Shown: piece after piece, positions 28,511-36,705 of the stretch | Position numbering within the stretch: position 1 is the first letter of the stretch | How the letters are laid out: the number at the start of each line of letters is the position of its first letter | Assembly: GCF_014656215.1 (NCBI RefSeq) | Contig: NZ_BNBZ01000006.1 | Coordinates: forward strand, 1-64,000 | Length of the DNA stretch: 64,000 nt | Direction: 5' to 3' | Source of the DNA: Streptomyces zaomyceticus | GTDB taxonomy: Bacteria; Actinomycetota; Actinomycetes; Streptomycetales; Streptomycetaceae | Program-made: the position numbers and the translations under genes | Notes under the pieces: model-generated | The model's database searches: none | What the model was told of the DNA's origin: nothing | The model's input: only the letters and a program-made list of their open reading frames with translations

Positions 28511-29182
28511 TCAGAGCGTGGCCAGATAGCCGGGCAGCGCGACGGACGGGGCGAGGTCGTCGGCCGGGACCGGCGCGCCGTAGCCGCCGTGCACCGGGAC
28601 CACACCGGACCAGTGGGGGAGGGCGAGGTCCTCGGGGTCGTCGTTGGGACCGCCGGTGCGGACCTTCGCCGAGACCTCGTTCAGGTCGAGGCGGATCACG
28701 GCCGTGGCGGCGAGCTCCTTGGCGTTCGCCGGGCGCGAGTCGGCCGAGCGGCCGGGGACGACCTGGTCGACCAGGGCGTCGAGGGCGATGCGCAGCTCCT
28801 CGGGGTCGGTGACCTGGTGGGCGGTGCCGAGGACCACGACCGAGCGGTAGTTGAGGGAGTGGTGGAAGGCGGAGCGGGCGAGGACCAGGCCGTCGACGTG
28901 TGTCACGGTCAGGCAGACGGGCAGGCCGGGGGCCGCCACGCCGTCGCCGGCCGCGCGCAGCGGCCTCGATCCGGTGGAGCCGTGGACGTAGAGGCGGTCG
29001 TCGACGCGGCCGAAGAGCGTGGGGAGCACGACGGGCGCGCCGTCGCGGACGAAGCCGAGGTGGCAGACGTAGGCCTCGTCGAGTATCGAGTGGACCAGCG
29101 CCTTGTCGTACGAGGCACGCGCGCGGGAGCGGGTGGGCACGGTCCGGTCGGTCGGCGTGTACGTGTCGGCGGGGGCGGTCAT
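28511..29182 (-). CDS. Pyridoxamine 5'-phosphate oxidase-like FMN split-barrel protein
   Basis: 223 aa, with Y-V-C-H-L-G-F-V-R-D-G-A-P-V-V-L-P-T and a later Y-R-S-V-V-V-L-G-T-A strand typical of the PNPOx-like nitroreductase/flavin-binding group. ATG 29182 has GGAG upstream; ATG 29194 is a longer alternative lying inside the divergent control region. It is transcribed divergently from a MocR-type PLP regulator, which makes it the probable target. Whether it acts on vitamin B6 or another substrate cannot be told. Confidence 0.85.
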   Translation of the reverse strand: MTAPADTYTPTDRTVPTRSRARASYDKALVHSILDEAYVCHLGFVRDGAPVVLPTLFGRVDDRLYVHGSTGSRPLRAAGDGVAAPGLPVCLTVTHVDGLVLARSAFHHSLNYRSVVVLGTAHQVTDPEELRIALDALVDQVVPGRSADSRPANAKELAATAVIRLDLNEVSAKVRTGGPNDDPEDLALPHWSGVVPVHGGYGAPVPADDLAPSVALPGYLATL

Positions 29183-29194
29183 TGCGTACTCCAT

Positions 29195-29217
29195 TGCACT
29201 AGTGCATACTCTTGTTT
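29195..29217. promoter_or_regulatory. Operator and promoter between MocR and split-barrel genes
   Basis: The perfect palindrome TGCACTAGTGCA (29195-29206) is followed directly by TACTCT (29207-29212), a -10 box whose transcript would begin at the GTG of the MocR gene (29218). The palindrome abuts the start of the divergent gene, so one dimer could repress both. Confidence 0.65.
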
Positions 29218-30552
29218 GTGCTAGGAGAGTATCGGATCGAAGGTCGTCGCGCATCGGACATCGCCACCAGCGTGGAGAGAGGGGTGGGCGCCGGAGCTCT
29301 GCAGCCGGGCCAACTTCTGCCGCCCATGCGTGAGTTGGCGGCCACACTGGGCGTGAACCCGAACACCGTCGCCGCCGCCTACCGCACCCTGCGCGAGCGC
29401 GGGGTCATCGAGACCGACGGCCGACGCGGCAGCCGGGTGCGCCCCCGCCCCGCCACGACCGCGCGCGGCTCCATCCGCGTGGAGGCCCCCGCGGGGGTCC
29501 GCGACGTCAGCAACGGAAGCCCCGACCCGGTTCTCCTGCCACCGCTCGGCGAGGCCTTCGCCGAGGTCGCGCGGAGATACGCCGAACGGCCCGGCATGTA
29601 CGGGGAGGCCCCCGTCGACGAGGAGTTCGGGCGCCTCGCGCGCGCCGCGTTCGACGCGGACGGCGTACCGGAGGGGCCCGTCGGCGTCACCTCGGGCTCC
29701 CTCGACGCCGTCGAACGGGTGCTCGCCGTCCACCTCAGGCCCGGCGACGCCGTCGCCGTCGAGGACCCGGGCTGGGGCAGCCTCCTCGACCTGGTGCCCG
29801 CGCTCGGGCTGCGCCCGGTGCCGATCGCCGTCGACGACGAGGGGCCGCTGCCCGAGGAGGTCGAGCGCGCCGTCAGGAAGGACGGGGCGCGGGCCGTGAT
29901 CATCACCGACCGGGCCCAGAACCCGACCGGGGCCTGCGTGTCCGAGGCGCGGGCGCGGGAACTGCGCCGGGTCCTCGCCGGGCACCCCGGCGTGCTGCTC
30001 GTCGAGGACGACCACGGGCACGGCATCGTCGCGCAGCCGCTCCATCCACTGGCCGGCGGCACCGGTCACTGGGTGCTGATCCGTTCGGTGGCCAAGGCCT
30101 ACGGGCCCGACCTGAGGATCGCCGCCTTCACCGGCGACGCCGAGACCGTCGACCGGGTGCTCGGGCGGCAGCGGCTCGGCCCCGGGTGGGTCAGCCGCCT
30201 CCTCCAGGGGGCCGTCGCGCACCTCTGGGCCACGGAGGCGGTGGACCCCGCCGTCGTCGCGCGCTCGTACGGGAAGCGGCGCGACGGACTCGTACGGGCC
30301 CTGGCCCGGCGCGGTGTCGAGGCCCATGGCCGCAGCGGCATGAACGTATGGGTCCCGGTCGCCGACGAGACGGGCGCGGTGACGGGGCTCCTCGCCTCGG
30401 GATGGGCCGTGGCGCCGGGCGCGCGCTTCCGGATGGAGACCGGTCCGGCCGTCCGGCTCACCGTCTCCGGTCTCGCCGTCGCGGACGTCGAACCGCTCGC
30501 CGATGCCGTGGCGCGGGCGGCGGGTCCGGTGGTGGCGCGGAGTTACGGGTAG
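29218..30552 (+). CDS. MocR/GntR-family regulator with aminotransferase domain
   Basis: 444 aa. Residues 1-75 are a GntR winged helix (L-L-P-P-M-R-E-L-A-A-T-L-G-V-N-P-N-T-V); the rest is a type I aminotransferase fold with the PLP lysine in S-V-A-K-A-Y-G-P-D-L-R. MocR proteins sense PLP or amino-compound adducts. Family members next to B6 genes are PdxR-like, and the divergent partner here is PNPOx-like, but the effector is inferred only. Translation probably starts at GTG 29218 on a leaderless mRNA; TTG 29212 is an unlikely alternative. Confidence 0.88.
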   Translation: MLGEYRIEGRRASDIATSVERGVGAGALQPGQLLPPMRELAATLGVNPNTVAAAYRTLRERGVIETDGRRGSRVRPRPATTARGSIRVEAPAGVRDVSNGSPDPVLLPPLGEAFAEVARRYAERPGMYGEAPVDEEFGRLARAAFDADGVPEGPVGVTSGSLDAVERVLAVHLRPGDAVAVEDPGWGSLLDLVPALGLRPVPIAVDDEGPLPEEVERAVRKDGARAVIITDRAQNPTGACVSEARARELRRVLAGHPGVLLVEDDHGHGIVAQPLHPLAGGTGHWVLIRSVAKAYGPDLRIAAFTGDAETVDRVLGRQRLGPGWVSRLLQGAVAHLWATEAVDPAVVARSYGKRRDGLVRALARRGVEAHGRSGMNVWVPVADETGAVTGLLASGWAVAPGARFRMETGPAVRLTVSGLAVADVEPLADAVARAAGPVVARSYG

Positions 30553-30687
30553 CGGCGGGGCACTGCGGGGGCTGTGACCTCGCGGGTCCGTCCCGGCCCC
30601 CGGCCGTTCCCGGGGCGGGCGCGGCCTCCCGGTCGTACCCGGGCGGGTACGGATCCCCGGTGCGGCCGGGGCCGGGACGGATCCCCG

Positions 30688-31731
30688 TCATACCCGGGCG
30701 GTGGGCCGATCCCGTGATGTCGTGTCCGTGTCGGCGGCCTTTTCCCGGTGTACGGGCGGGTTCGCGGGCCTGCGCCGGGACGTGCGGGTCTGGGTGAGTG
30801 CCGCGCCCGCCAGGACCACGACGGCGCCGACCGGAGTGTTCCAGGTGAGCTGTTCGTTCAGCACGGCCACGCCCGCCGCCGTGGCGATCACCGGGATGAA
30901 GTAGGTGACCATGGCCGCCGTCGTCGGGCCGACCTCCTCGACCACCCCGTACTGGAGCAGCATCGCGTACCCCGTGCCGAGTGCGCCGAGCGCGATCACG
31001 GCGAGCAGCGGCAGGATCTCCACCGACTCCGGGACCGAGGTGAACAGCGGTGTGACGATCGCCAGTTGCAGGGTCGCGAGCCCCACCTGGGAGCCGGCGA
31101 GCGAGAGGTTCGAGGCGCCGGAGCCGCTCAGGGTCCTGCGGACGTAGATCCAGCCGACCGCGTAGCTGAACGAGGCGAGCAGCGCCATCGCCGTACCGGT
31201 CACGTCGAGGCCCGAGAACCCCTGCCATGCGCCGAGGACGGTGAGGACTCCCATGAACCCGAGGCCCAGACCTGCCGCGCGGACCCGAGTAGGGCGGTCC
31301 TCGGAGAGCGCCACGAGGGAGAGCAGCATGCCCCACAACGGGGTCGTCGCGTTGCAGATGCCCGCCAGGGTCGACGGGATGGTCAGCTCCGCGTACGCGA
31401 AGAGGGAGAACGGGAGCGCGTTGAGGAGGAGGGCCGCGACCGTCAGATGACCCCAGACCCGGGCGCCGCGCGGCAGCCGGTCGCGCTTCACGACCAGGGC
31501 GACGACGAGCACCGCCGTACCGAAGAGCAGACGTCCGAAGGTCACCTGGAACGGCGCGAAGCCCTCCGTGCCGACCTTGATGAAGAGGAAGCTGAAGCCC
31601 CAGATCAGGGCCAGGACGCCGAAGCGGACGCGCCAGTCGAGCAGGCGCGGGGCGCGGATGCCGCCGGCGCGGGGCGGAGTGGAGGCCGGGGAGGGCCGGG
31701 GGGAGCGGGAGGTCGGGGCTGCGGGGCTCAT
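30688..31731 (-). CDS. EamA/DMT-family transporter
   Basis: 347 aa, ten membrane segments in two repeats between about 36 and 312, with charged tails at both ends. I-W-G-F-S-F-L-F-I-K and N-A-T-T-P-L-W are typical of the family. It is divergent from a LysR gene 73 nt away, a classical regulator/exporter arrangement, so the LysR protein probably controls it. Substrate unknown. Confidence 0.9.
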   Translation of the reverse strand: MSPAAPTSRSPRPSPASTPPRAGGIRAPRLLDWRVRFGVLALIWGFSFLFIKVGTEGFAPFQVTFGRLLFGTAVLVVALVVKRDRLPRGARVWGHLTVAALLLNALPFSLFAYAELTIPSTLAGICNATTPLWGMLLSLVALSEDRPTRVRAAGLGLGFMGVLTVLGAWQGFSGLDVTGTAMALLASFSYAVGWIYVRRTLSGSGASNLSLAGSQVGLATLQLAIVTPLFTSVPESVEILPLLAVIALGALGTGYAMLLQYGVVEEVGPTTAAMVTYFIPVIATAAGVAVLNEQLTWNTPVGAVVVLAGAALTQTRTSRRRPANPPVHREKAADTDTTSRDRPTARV

Positions 31732-31791
31732 GCACTCAGATTGCGCGGCTCGATCTCTTAGGACAAGCGAGAATTCCTCGACCCCTTCCCT

Positions 31792-31804
31792 TAGTATCGC
31801 TTAC
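31792..31804 (+). promoter_or_regulatory. -10 box of a leaderless LysR gene
   Basis: TAGTAT (31792-31797) ends seven bases before the ATG of the LysR gene, with no ribosome binding site. The remaining 60 nt up to the divergent EamA start must hold both promoters and the LysR site. Confidence 0.6.
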
Positions 31805-32707
31805 ATGTTGAATCTGGAGCGCCTGCGCACCCTCGACGCCGTCGCCCGGCACGGTTCGGTCAGTGGCGCGGCCGACGGACTGCACGTCACCACCTCGGCC
31901 GTCTCCCAGCAGCTGTCCAAGCTGGAGCGCGAGGTGGGGCAGCAGCTGCTCGCCAAGAACGGCCGGGGCGTGCGGCTCACCGACGCCGGTCTGCTGCTGG
32001 CCGAGCATGCCGCCCGGATCCTCTCCCAGGTCCAGATGGCCCAGGCCGACATCGAGGCCCAGCGCGGCCAGGTGGTGGGCGAAGTGCGGGTCGCGGCCTT
32101 CCCGTCGGCCGCCCGGGGCCTCTTCCCGGCAGCGCTCGCCTCCCTGCGCGAGGGGCACCCCGAACTCCGGGTCCGCACGACCGAACTGGAGCCCGAGCAG
32201 GGGGTACGCGCGGTGCTGCGCGGCGACGCGGACCTCGCGCTCGTCCTGGACTGGAGCAACAAGCGGGCGCCGGTCCCCGGCGGCCTCGAGCGCGCCCATC
32301 TCCTCGACGACTCCGCCGACGTGGCCCTCCCCGCCGGGCATCCGCTGGCCGGGCGGGCGGCGGCGGACCTGGTGGACTTCGCCGACGAGGAGTGGGTGTC
32401 CTGGCCCGAGGGCGAGTTCTGCCACGACTGGCTCATGTTCACCCTGCGCTCCCAGGGCATCGAGCCCCGCATCGGACACCTCGCGGGTGAGCACCACACG
32501 CAGCTGGCGCTCGTCGCGGCCGGACTCGGCGTGTGCGTCACGCCCCGGCTCGGCCGTCCGGTGCCGGACGGGGTCGTCTTCGTTCCCGTCCGGCAGCAGG
32601 TGCGGCGCCACATCTATGCCACCTGGCGCGCCGACGCGGGTCGCCGCCCCTCCGTTCGGGCCGTCGTCGGGGCGCTGCGTGCGGCGGCCGAGCCCCTGGC
32701 GGACTGA
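31805..32707 (+). CDS. LysR-family transcriptional regulator
   Basis: 300 aa: an N-terminal winged helix (L-E-R-L-R-T-L-D-A-V-A-R-H-G-S-V-S-G-A-A, then T-T-S-A-V-S-Q-Q-L-S-K-L-E) and a periplasmic-binding-like effector domain from about residue 88. ATG 31805 follows TAGTAT at leaderless distance, which excludes the longer in-frame extension. It probably controls the divergent EamA exporter and itself. Confidence 0.92.
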   Translation: MLNLERLRTLDAVARHGSVSGAADGLHVTTSAVSQQLSKLEREVGQQLLAKNGRGVRLTDAGLLLAEHAARILSQVQMAQADIEAQRGQVVGEVRVAAFPSAARGLFPAALASLREGHPELRVRTTELEPEQGVRAVLRGDADLALVLDWSNKRAPVPGGLERAHLLDDSADVALPAGHPLAGRAAADLVDFADEEWVSWPEGEFCHDWLMFTLRSQGIEPRIGHLAGEHHTQLALVAAGLGVCVTPRLGRPVPDGVVFVPVRQQVRRHIYATWRADAGRRPSVRAVVGALRAAAEPLAD

Positions 32708-32719
32708 GGTCCGGGTGCT

Positions 32720-32769
32720 GTCAGGGCCCCGTGAGAGCCAGGGCCCCGCGAGAGTCAGGGACCACGAGA
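32720..32769. repeat. 17-bp degenerate tandem repeats
   Basis: Three copies of a GTCAGGGCCCCGTGAGA-like unit (32720-32736, 32737-32753, 32754-32769, the last one base shorter) lie between the LysR stop and the converging split-barrel gene, with more decayed copies to about 32803. Confidence 0.7.
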
Positions 32770-32803
32770 GCCGAGTCCCCGCCAGCGTCGGCGCCCGTGA
32801 GTG

Positions 32804-33271
32804 TCAGAGCCCCGCGAGTTTGCGGAAGTCCCAGGAGGCGACGGCGTCCGGCGTCAGCCGCATCCAGGCGTGGCGGCCGTCGTGCGGCATCGCGTCCAGG
32901 CCGAAGTTCTTGGCGGCGAAGAGCTGCTCGGGCACGTCGAGTGCGGGGCAGGGCTCGCCCGTACGCGGTGCCTCGCCGACGAAGGTGACCGAGCCGGACA
33001 GCTCCACTCCGCGGAGCTCGCCGTACTCCTCGCCGTCGTCCACCACCACGGCGATCCTCGGGTCGGCGCGCAGCTCCGCCCAGCGGCGACTGCGGGTCAG
33101 CGAGTAGAGCCAGAGCGAGGAGCCGTCCCAGACGAACCAGAGCGCGCTCACGTGCGGGCGGCCGTCGGCGGAGACGGTCGCGACCCGGCAGGTGCGCTGT
33201 TCGGCGAGGAAGGAGTCGAGCTCGGCCGGGGTCATCATGATCCGGCGTCCACGGCGCTGTGCGACGGTCAT
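32804..33271 (-). CDS. PNPOx-like split-barrel protein (F420/FMN type)
   Basis: 155 aa: T-C-R-V-A-T-V-S-A-D-G-R-P-H-V-S-A-L-W-F-V-W-D followed by S-R-R-W-A-E-L-R-A-D-P-R, the pattern of actinobacterial split-barrel oxidoreductases that bind FMN or coenzyme F420. AAGGG upstream of ATG 33271 supports the start. It is divergent from the isochorismatase-like gene 78 nt away. The substrate is unknown. Confidence 0.85.
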   Translation of the reverse strand: MTVAQRRGRRIMMTPAELDSFLAEQRTCRVATVSADGRPHVSALWFVWDGSSLWLYSLTRSRRWAELRADPRIAVVVDDGEEYGELRGVELSGSVTFVGEAPRTGEPCPALDVPEQLFAAKNFGLDAMPHDGRHAWMRLTPDAVASWDFRKLAGL

Positions 33272-33349
33272 CGTCCGCACCCTTCTGGATTTCTGATGAG
33301 ACGTCAGAAAGCATGGGGGGCCAGTCGCGCGCGTGCAAGGGGAGGGACC

Positions 33350-34042
33350 ATGGGACAGGACCAGGGGTCGAATTCCAAGGAACGGCTCGGAGAGCGGATC
33401 CGCCCGGACGGTGGAGTCGTCCTGCTCACCGTCGAGTGTCAGCAGGGAGTCGTCGGGCCGGACAGTGCCCTGCCCGAACTGGCCGCCGCGGCCCGCGCGT
33501 CGGGAGCCCTGCGGAACGTCGCGCGACTCGTCGCCGCCGCGCACGAGGCGGACGTCCAGGTGATCCACGCCGTCGCCGAACGGCGCCCCGACGGGCGGGG
33601 CGCCAACAGCAACGCCCGGCTCTTCCGGGCCGCCGCCCGGCTGCCCGTCCAGCAGTACAGCGGAAGCAGGGCGGTACGGATCGCCGAACCGATCCAGGTC
33701 ACCGAGGAGGACCTCGTCGTACGGCGCCTGCACGGGCTGTCGCCGCTCGCCGGGACCGATGTCGACCCGCTGCTCCGCAACCTCGGCTGCCGGACGCTGA
33801 TCGTCACCGGCGTCTCCGCCAACGTGGCCGTGCCCAACGCCGTCTTCGACGCCGTGAACCTCGGCTACACGGTGGTGGTGCCCGGGGACGCCATCGCGGG
33901 GGTCCCGGCCGACTACACCCCCGCGATGATCCGGAACACCCTCGCGCTCGTCGCCACGATCACCACGACCGACGAGATTCTGGCGTGCTGGAAGCTTCCC
34001 CGGCGTTCAGGGGCCACCGGGGGCGCCGTCGGCCGGGGTTGA
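33350..34042 (+). CDS. Isochorismatase-fold protein lacking the catalytic cysteine
   Basis: 230 aa with the isochorismatase-like hydrolase fold: L-L-T-V-E-C-Q-Q-G-V near the start and I-V-T-G-V-S-A-N-V-A-V-P-N-A-V-F-D-A near residue 155. In active family members the second motif has cysteine where this protein has alanine (N-V-A-V), and the first has aspartate where this has glutamate. The usual Asp-Lys-Cys chemistry should therefore fail; it may be a binding protein or use different chemistry. GGGGAGGGA precedes ATG 33350; a longer upstream reading crosses the neighbour's promoter. Confidence 0.85.
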   Translation: MGQDQGSNSKERLGERIRPDGGVVLLTVECQQGVVGPDSALPELAAAARASGALRNVARLVAAAHEADVQVIHAVAERRPDGRGANSNARLFRAAARLPVQQYSGSRAVRIAEPIQVTEEDLVVRRLHGLSPLAGTDVDPLLRNLGCRTLIVTGVSANVAVPNAVFDAVNLGYTVVVPGDAIAGVPADYTPAMIRNTLALVATITTTDEILACWKLPRRSGATGGAVGRG

Positions 34043-34090
34043 CCGCCGGGGGCGGGTCCGCCGGTCGCGGCCCGCCGTCCGGGGCCGCCG

Positions 34091-34498
34091 TCAGCCGAGG
34101 CTGATCGCGTCACCCACCACCTGGATCGGCTCCGGCGGCAGCGGTGCGGTGGCCGGGCCGGACTTCACGCTGCCGTCCGAGATGTCGAAGTGGCTCTGGT
34201 GGCACGGGCAGACGATGGCTCCGTCCTTGACGCCGCTCACGGCGCAGCCCTGGTGGGTGCACTTCGAGGAGAAGGCCTTGAACTCGCCGGCCTTGGGCTG
34301 GGTGATCACCAGGCCCTTGTCGGCGAGGATCTTCCCGCCCCCCACCGGGATGTCCCCGGTGCGGGCGAGGGTTCCGCCCTCCTCCGCGGCGCCGTCGTCC
34401 GTGCCGCCGTCGCCCCCGCCGCCGCACGCGGTGAGTGCCATCGCGAGGCCCGCGCCACCCGCCGCCGCGACCACCGTCCGGCGTGCCACTCCGCTCAT
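34091..34498 (-). CDS. Rieske [2Fe-2S] protein, Tat-exported lipoprotein
   Basis: 135 aa. Twin arginines at 6-7 and a lipobox ending in C25 (A-L-T-A-C) indicate Tat export and lipidation. The Rieske ligands are C80-T-H82 and C97-x2-H100, with C85 and C99 placed for the usual disulfide. It probably carries electrons at the outer membrane face; no partner oxidoreductase is adjacent. It is divergent from the AraC gene. Confidence 0.92.
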   Translation of the reverse strand: MSGVARRTVVAAAGGAGLAMALTACGGGGDGGTDDGAAEEGGTLARTGDIPVGGGKILADKGLVITQPKAGEFKAFSSKCTHQGCAVSGVKDGAIVCPCHQSHFDISDGSVKSGPATAPLPPEPIQVVGDAISLG

Positions 34499-34675
34499 GT
34501 ACTGCCCCTTTTCCTCGATGCGTTCGGCGCGTTCGGCGCGTCGGGTGCACGGTCGTGCCCGTTGCGTCCGTCGTGCCCGCCGCGCCGGCCCTGTCTGTCG
34601 TATCTGCCCGAAGGTACGGCTGTGACCTGTGTCCCGTTCACAGGATCGGACGTTCTCCTCCTTACAGTTCTCATT

Positions 34676-34714
34676 AGAGTGTCGGAACGTGGACACTCTC
34701 CGGTGGAAGTGTCC
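34676..34714. promoter_or_regulatory. AGTGTC-type operator upstream of the AraC gene
   Basis: AGAGTGTC (34676-34683) and GACACTCT (34692-34699) form a perfect inverted repeat with an 8-bp gap. A third half-site, GAAGTGTCC, follows about 8 bp later. The same half-site recurs upstream of the DUF6230 cassette. Confidence 0.65.
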
Positions 34715-34772
34715 ATCTCCGGCGCTCCGGTGATCCCGGAGCGGGACGCGGCCGGGAACGGGGGAGACGCGC

Positions 34773-35870
34773 ATGCTGACGCGCTCGGTGAGCGCCCATC
34801 ACGTACGGGCCGTGCTGCTGGCTGCCGAGCGGCGAGGGATCGCCGCCGTGCCACTGCTCGCCCGCGCCGGACTGTCCCCGGCGCTGATCGAGGAGCCCGG
34901 GGCTCCCGACCGGGCGGCCCGGGTCCCGGCGGAACAGTTCGGACAGCTCGTCAGAATGGTGTGGGCCACCCTCGACGACGAGCTCATCGGCTTCGGTGGC
35001 GCACCGAGCAAGGTCGGGACCTTCGCGATGATGGCCCATGTCGTGGTCCACGGCAGCCGCGATCTGCGCGAGGCGCTCCGGCGGGCCCAGACCTTCTACT
35101 CCCTCTTCCCCGGCGGACCTCGCTTCCAGCTCGTGGAGCCCGGAGGGGAAGGGACCTCCCCCGTCGACGAGGCCCGTTTGGAGTTCGACGTCTCCGAATA
35201 CGACGACCCCCTCCACTTCGGCGCCGAGTCCACCGTCCTCGTCGCACACCGCTTCGCCGGTTGGCTCGTCCGGCACCGGATCGGGTTGCGCCGGGTCGAG
35301 TTCGTCCACCCCGAGCCCCGGCACGTCCGGGAGTACGCCCTCCTGTTCGGGGCGCCCTGTGTCTTCGGCGCGGCCCGGACGACGGCCGTCTTCGACCGGG
35401 CGGACCTCGACGAACCGGTCCTGCGGGACGCGGCCGCGCTCAAGGCCTTCCTCCGCCGCGCCCCCGTCGATGTGCTCGTCCGCGCGGACTACGGCAGTAC
35501 GGCGACCGGCCGGGTGCGGCATCTGATCGGACGGGCCCTGCCCGCCGGGCCGGTGCCGACGCCCGAGCAGCTCGCCGACCGGCTGTCGGTCAGCCCGCAG
35601 ACCCTGCGCCGCCAACTGGCCGCCGAGGGAACCACGTACCAGCGGCTCCGTGACCAGGTGCGGCGCGACCACGCCATCGCCGAGCTGGCCGGTGGGCGCG
35701 TCTCGATCGAACGGCTGTCGCGCCGGCTCGGGTTCTCCGAACCCAGCGCGTTCCACCGGGCGTTCCGGCGGTGGACGGGGGAGACGCCCCGCGCCTACCG
35801 GGCTCGGGCCGCCTCGCGCGGTCGTTCCTCCGCCGAGGCGGAGGAACGGGGTCACGGACGAGGGTCGTGA
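34773..35870 (+). CDS. AraC-family regulator with arabinose-binding-like N-terminal domain
   Basis: 365 aa. Residues about 10-200 match the N-terminal sensing domain of OruR/ArgR-type AraC proteins; two HTH units lie at about 265-350 (L-A-D-R-L-S-V-S-P-Q-T-L-R-R-Q-L, then L-G-F-S-E-P-S-A-F-H-R-A-F-R-R-W-T-G). The start is ATG 34773. An unusual AGTGTC inverted repeat sits about 75 nt upstream. Candidate targets are the divergent Rieske gene, itself, and, by shared sites, the cassette at 37.5 kb. Confidence 0.9.
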   Translation: MLTRSVSAHHVRAVLLAAERRGIAAVPLLARAGLSPALIEEPGAPDRAARVPAEQFGQLVRMVWATLDDELIGFGGAPSKVGTFAMMAHVVVHGSRDLREALRRAQTFYSLFPGGPRFQLVEPGGEGTSPVDEARLEFDVSEYDDPLHFGAESTVLVAHRFAGWLVRHRIGLRRVEFVHPEPRHVREYALLFGAPCVFGAARTTAVFDRADLDEPVLRDAAALKAFLRRAPVDVLVRADYGSTATGRVRHLIGRALPAGPVPTPEQLADRLSVSPQTLRRQLAAEGTTYQRLRDQVRRDHAIAELAGGRVSIERLSRRLGFSEPSAFHRAFRRWTGETPRAYRARAASRGRSSAEAEERGHGRGS

Positions 35871-35963
35871 GGGCTCACGGCCGGCAGTCGTGAGGGCCCG
35901 CGGTCAACAACCCTGAGCGGTACGGTCACAGTCGCCGCCCGGCGCCCGGCCTACCGTCCCGCC

Positions 35964-36023
35964 ATGACCGAAATCGACCGGTCCGGCGCCGCGTGGCCCC
36001 CGGACCCCACCCACCTCCGATGA
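35964..36023 (+). CDS. 19-aa ORF coupled to the signal peptidase gene
   Basis: ATG 35964 to TGA 36023 encodes M-T-E-I-D-R-S-G-A-A-W-P-P-D-P-T-H-L-R. TACCGT (35952-35957) ends six bases before the ATG, so the mRNA would be leaderless and begin on this codon. The stop overlaps the ATG of the signal peptidase (ATGA), which itself has no ribosome binding site. Its translation may therefore deliver ribosomes to the next gene. Confidence 0.5.
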   Translation: MTEIDRSGAAWPPDPTHLR

Positions 36024-36628
36024 CCCTGCGCAGGGCCGTCGGCGCGGTCCTCGGGGCCGGGGTCGTGCTCTGCCTCGTCGCGGCCGTGGCCGTGACGGCC
36101 CTCGGTGTACGGGTCGACGGTACGAGCATGGGCCCGACGCTCCACGAGGGGGACCGCGTCCTGGTGGCGCCGGGATCGGCGGGTCGGGCCCGCCGGTTCG
36201 ACGTGGTGCTGCTGCGGGCGTCGGCGAAGGACGCCCTGCTGGTCAAACGGGTGATCGGGCTGCCCGGCGACCGGGTCGCGATCGTCTCCACGCCGGAGGA
36301 ACCCTTCCAGGTGCTTCTCCAGGAGCGCGGTCGAGGGCCCGTCCGTCGGGTGGTGGCGCCCCAGTGGGCGTCGCAGGCCCACCGTACGGGCGCGTGCTGC
36401 GGACCGGACGGGACGCGGTCGGCGCGGTCCGAGCTGCGGACCGTGCCCGAGGGTGCGTTCTTCTATCTGGGGGACAACCCCGATCTGTCGGACGACTCCC
36501 GGGCGTACGGCTGGGGAGAGATCGAACGGATTGAGGGCAGGGTCGGCGTACGGGCCTTCCCGGTCTCCTCGACACCGGACATCGGCAACCGGCCGGCCGT
36601 GGAGGAGTACCGGGGGCCGAGCCCTTGA
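36020..36628 (+). CDS. Type I signal peptidase (S26 family)
   Basis: 202 aa with one N-terminal membrane helix (about 5-28). The catalytic serine is in V-D-G-T-S-M-G-P-T-L, the lysine in L-L-V-K-R-V-I-G-L-P-G-D, and G-D-N-P-D-L-S-D-D-S-R is the conserved late box. It removes signal peptides at the outer membrane face. It stands apart from any rplS/lepB cluster, and lies between an AraC and a TetR regulator and 1 kb from a cassette of secreted proteins, which may be clients. Confidence 0.88.
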   Translation: MTLRRAVGAVLGAGVVLCLVAAVAVTALGVRVDGTSMGPTLHEGDRVLVAPGSAGRARRFDVVLLRASAKDALLVKRVIGLPGDRVAIVSTPEEPFQVLLQERGRGPVRRVVAPQWASQAHRTGACCGPDGTRSARSELRTVPEGAFFYLGDNPDLSDDSRAYGWGEIERIEGRVGVRAFPVSSTPDIGNRPAVEEYRGPSP

Positions 36629-36632
36629 GGCT

Positions 36633-36688
36633 CCGGGGTGCCGGGGTGCCGGGGTGCCGGGGTGCCGGGGTGCCGGGGTGCCGGGGTG
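36633..36688. repeat. Seven perfect 8-bp tandem repeats (CCGGGGTG)
   Basis: Seven exact copies of CCGGGGTG begin five bases after the signal peptidase stop, with a decayed copy after them, in the gap to the converging TetR gene. Copy number could vary. Confidence 0.92.
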
Positions 36689-36705
36689 GCAGGGTGCCGG
36701 CTCGG

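Noticed and set aside
30635..30650. Hairpin GTACCCG-GG-CGGGTAC between the MocR and EamA genes
   Set aside because: A two-base loop cannot form well, and nearby copies of parts of it look like simple repetition. It was not called a terminator.
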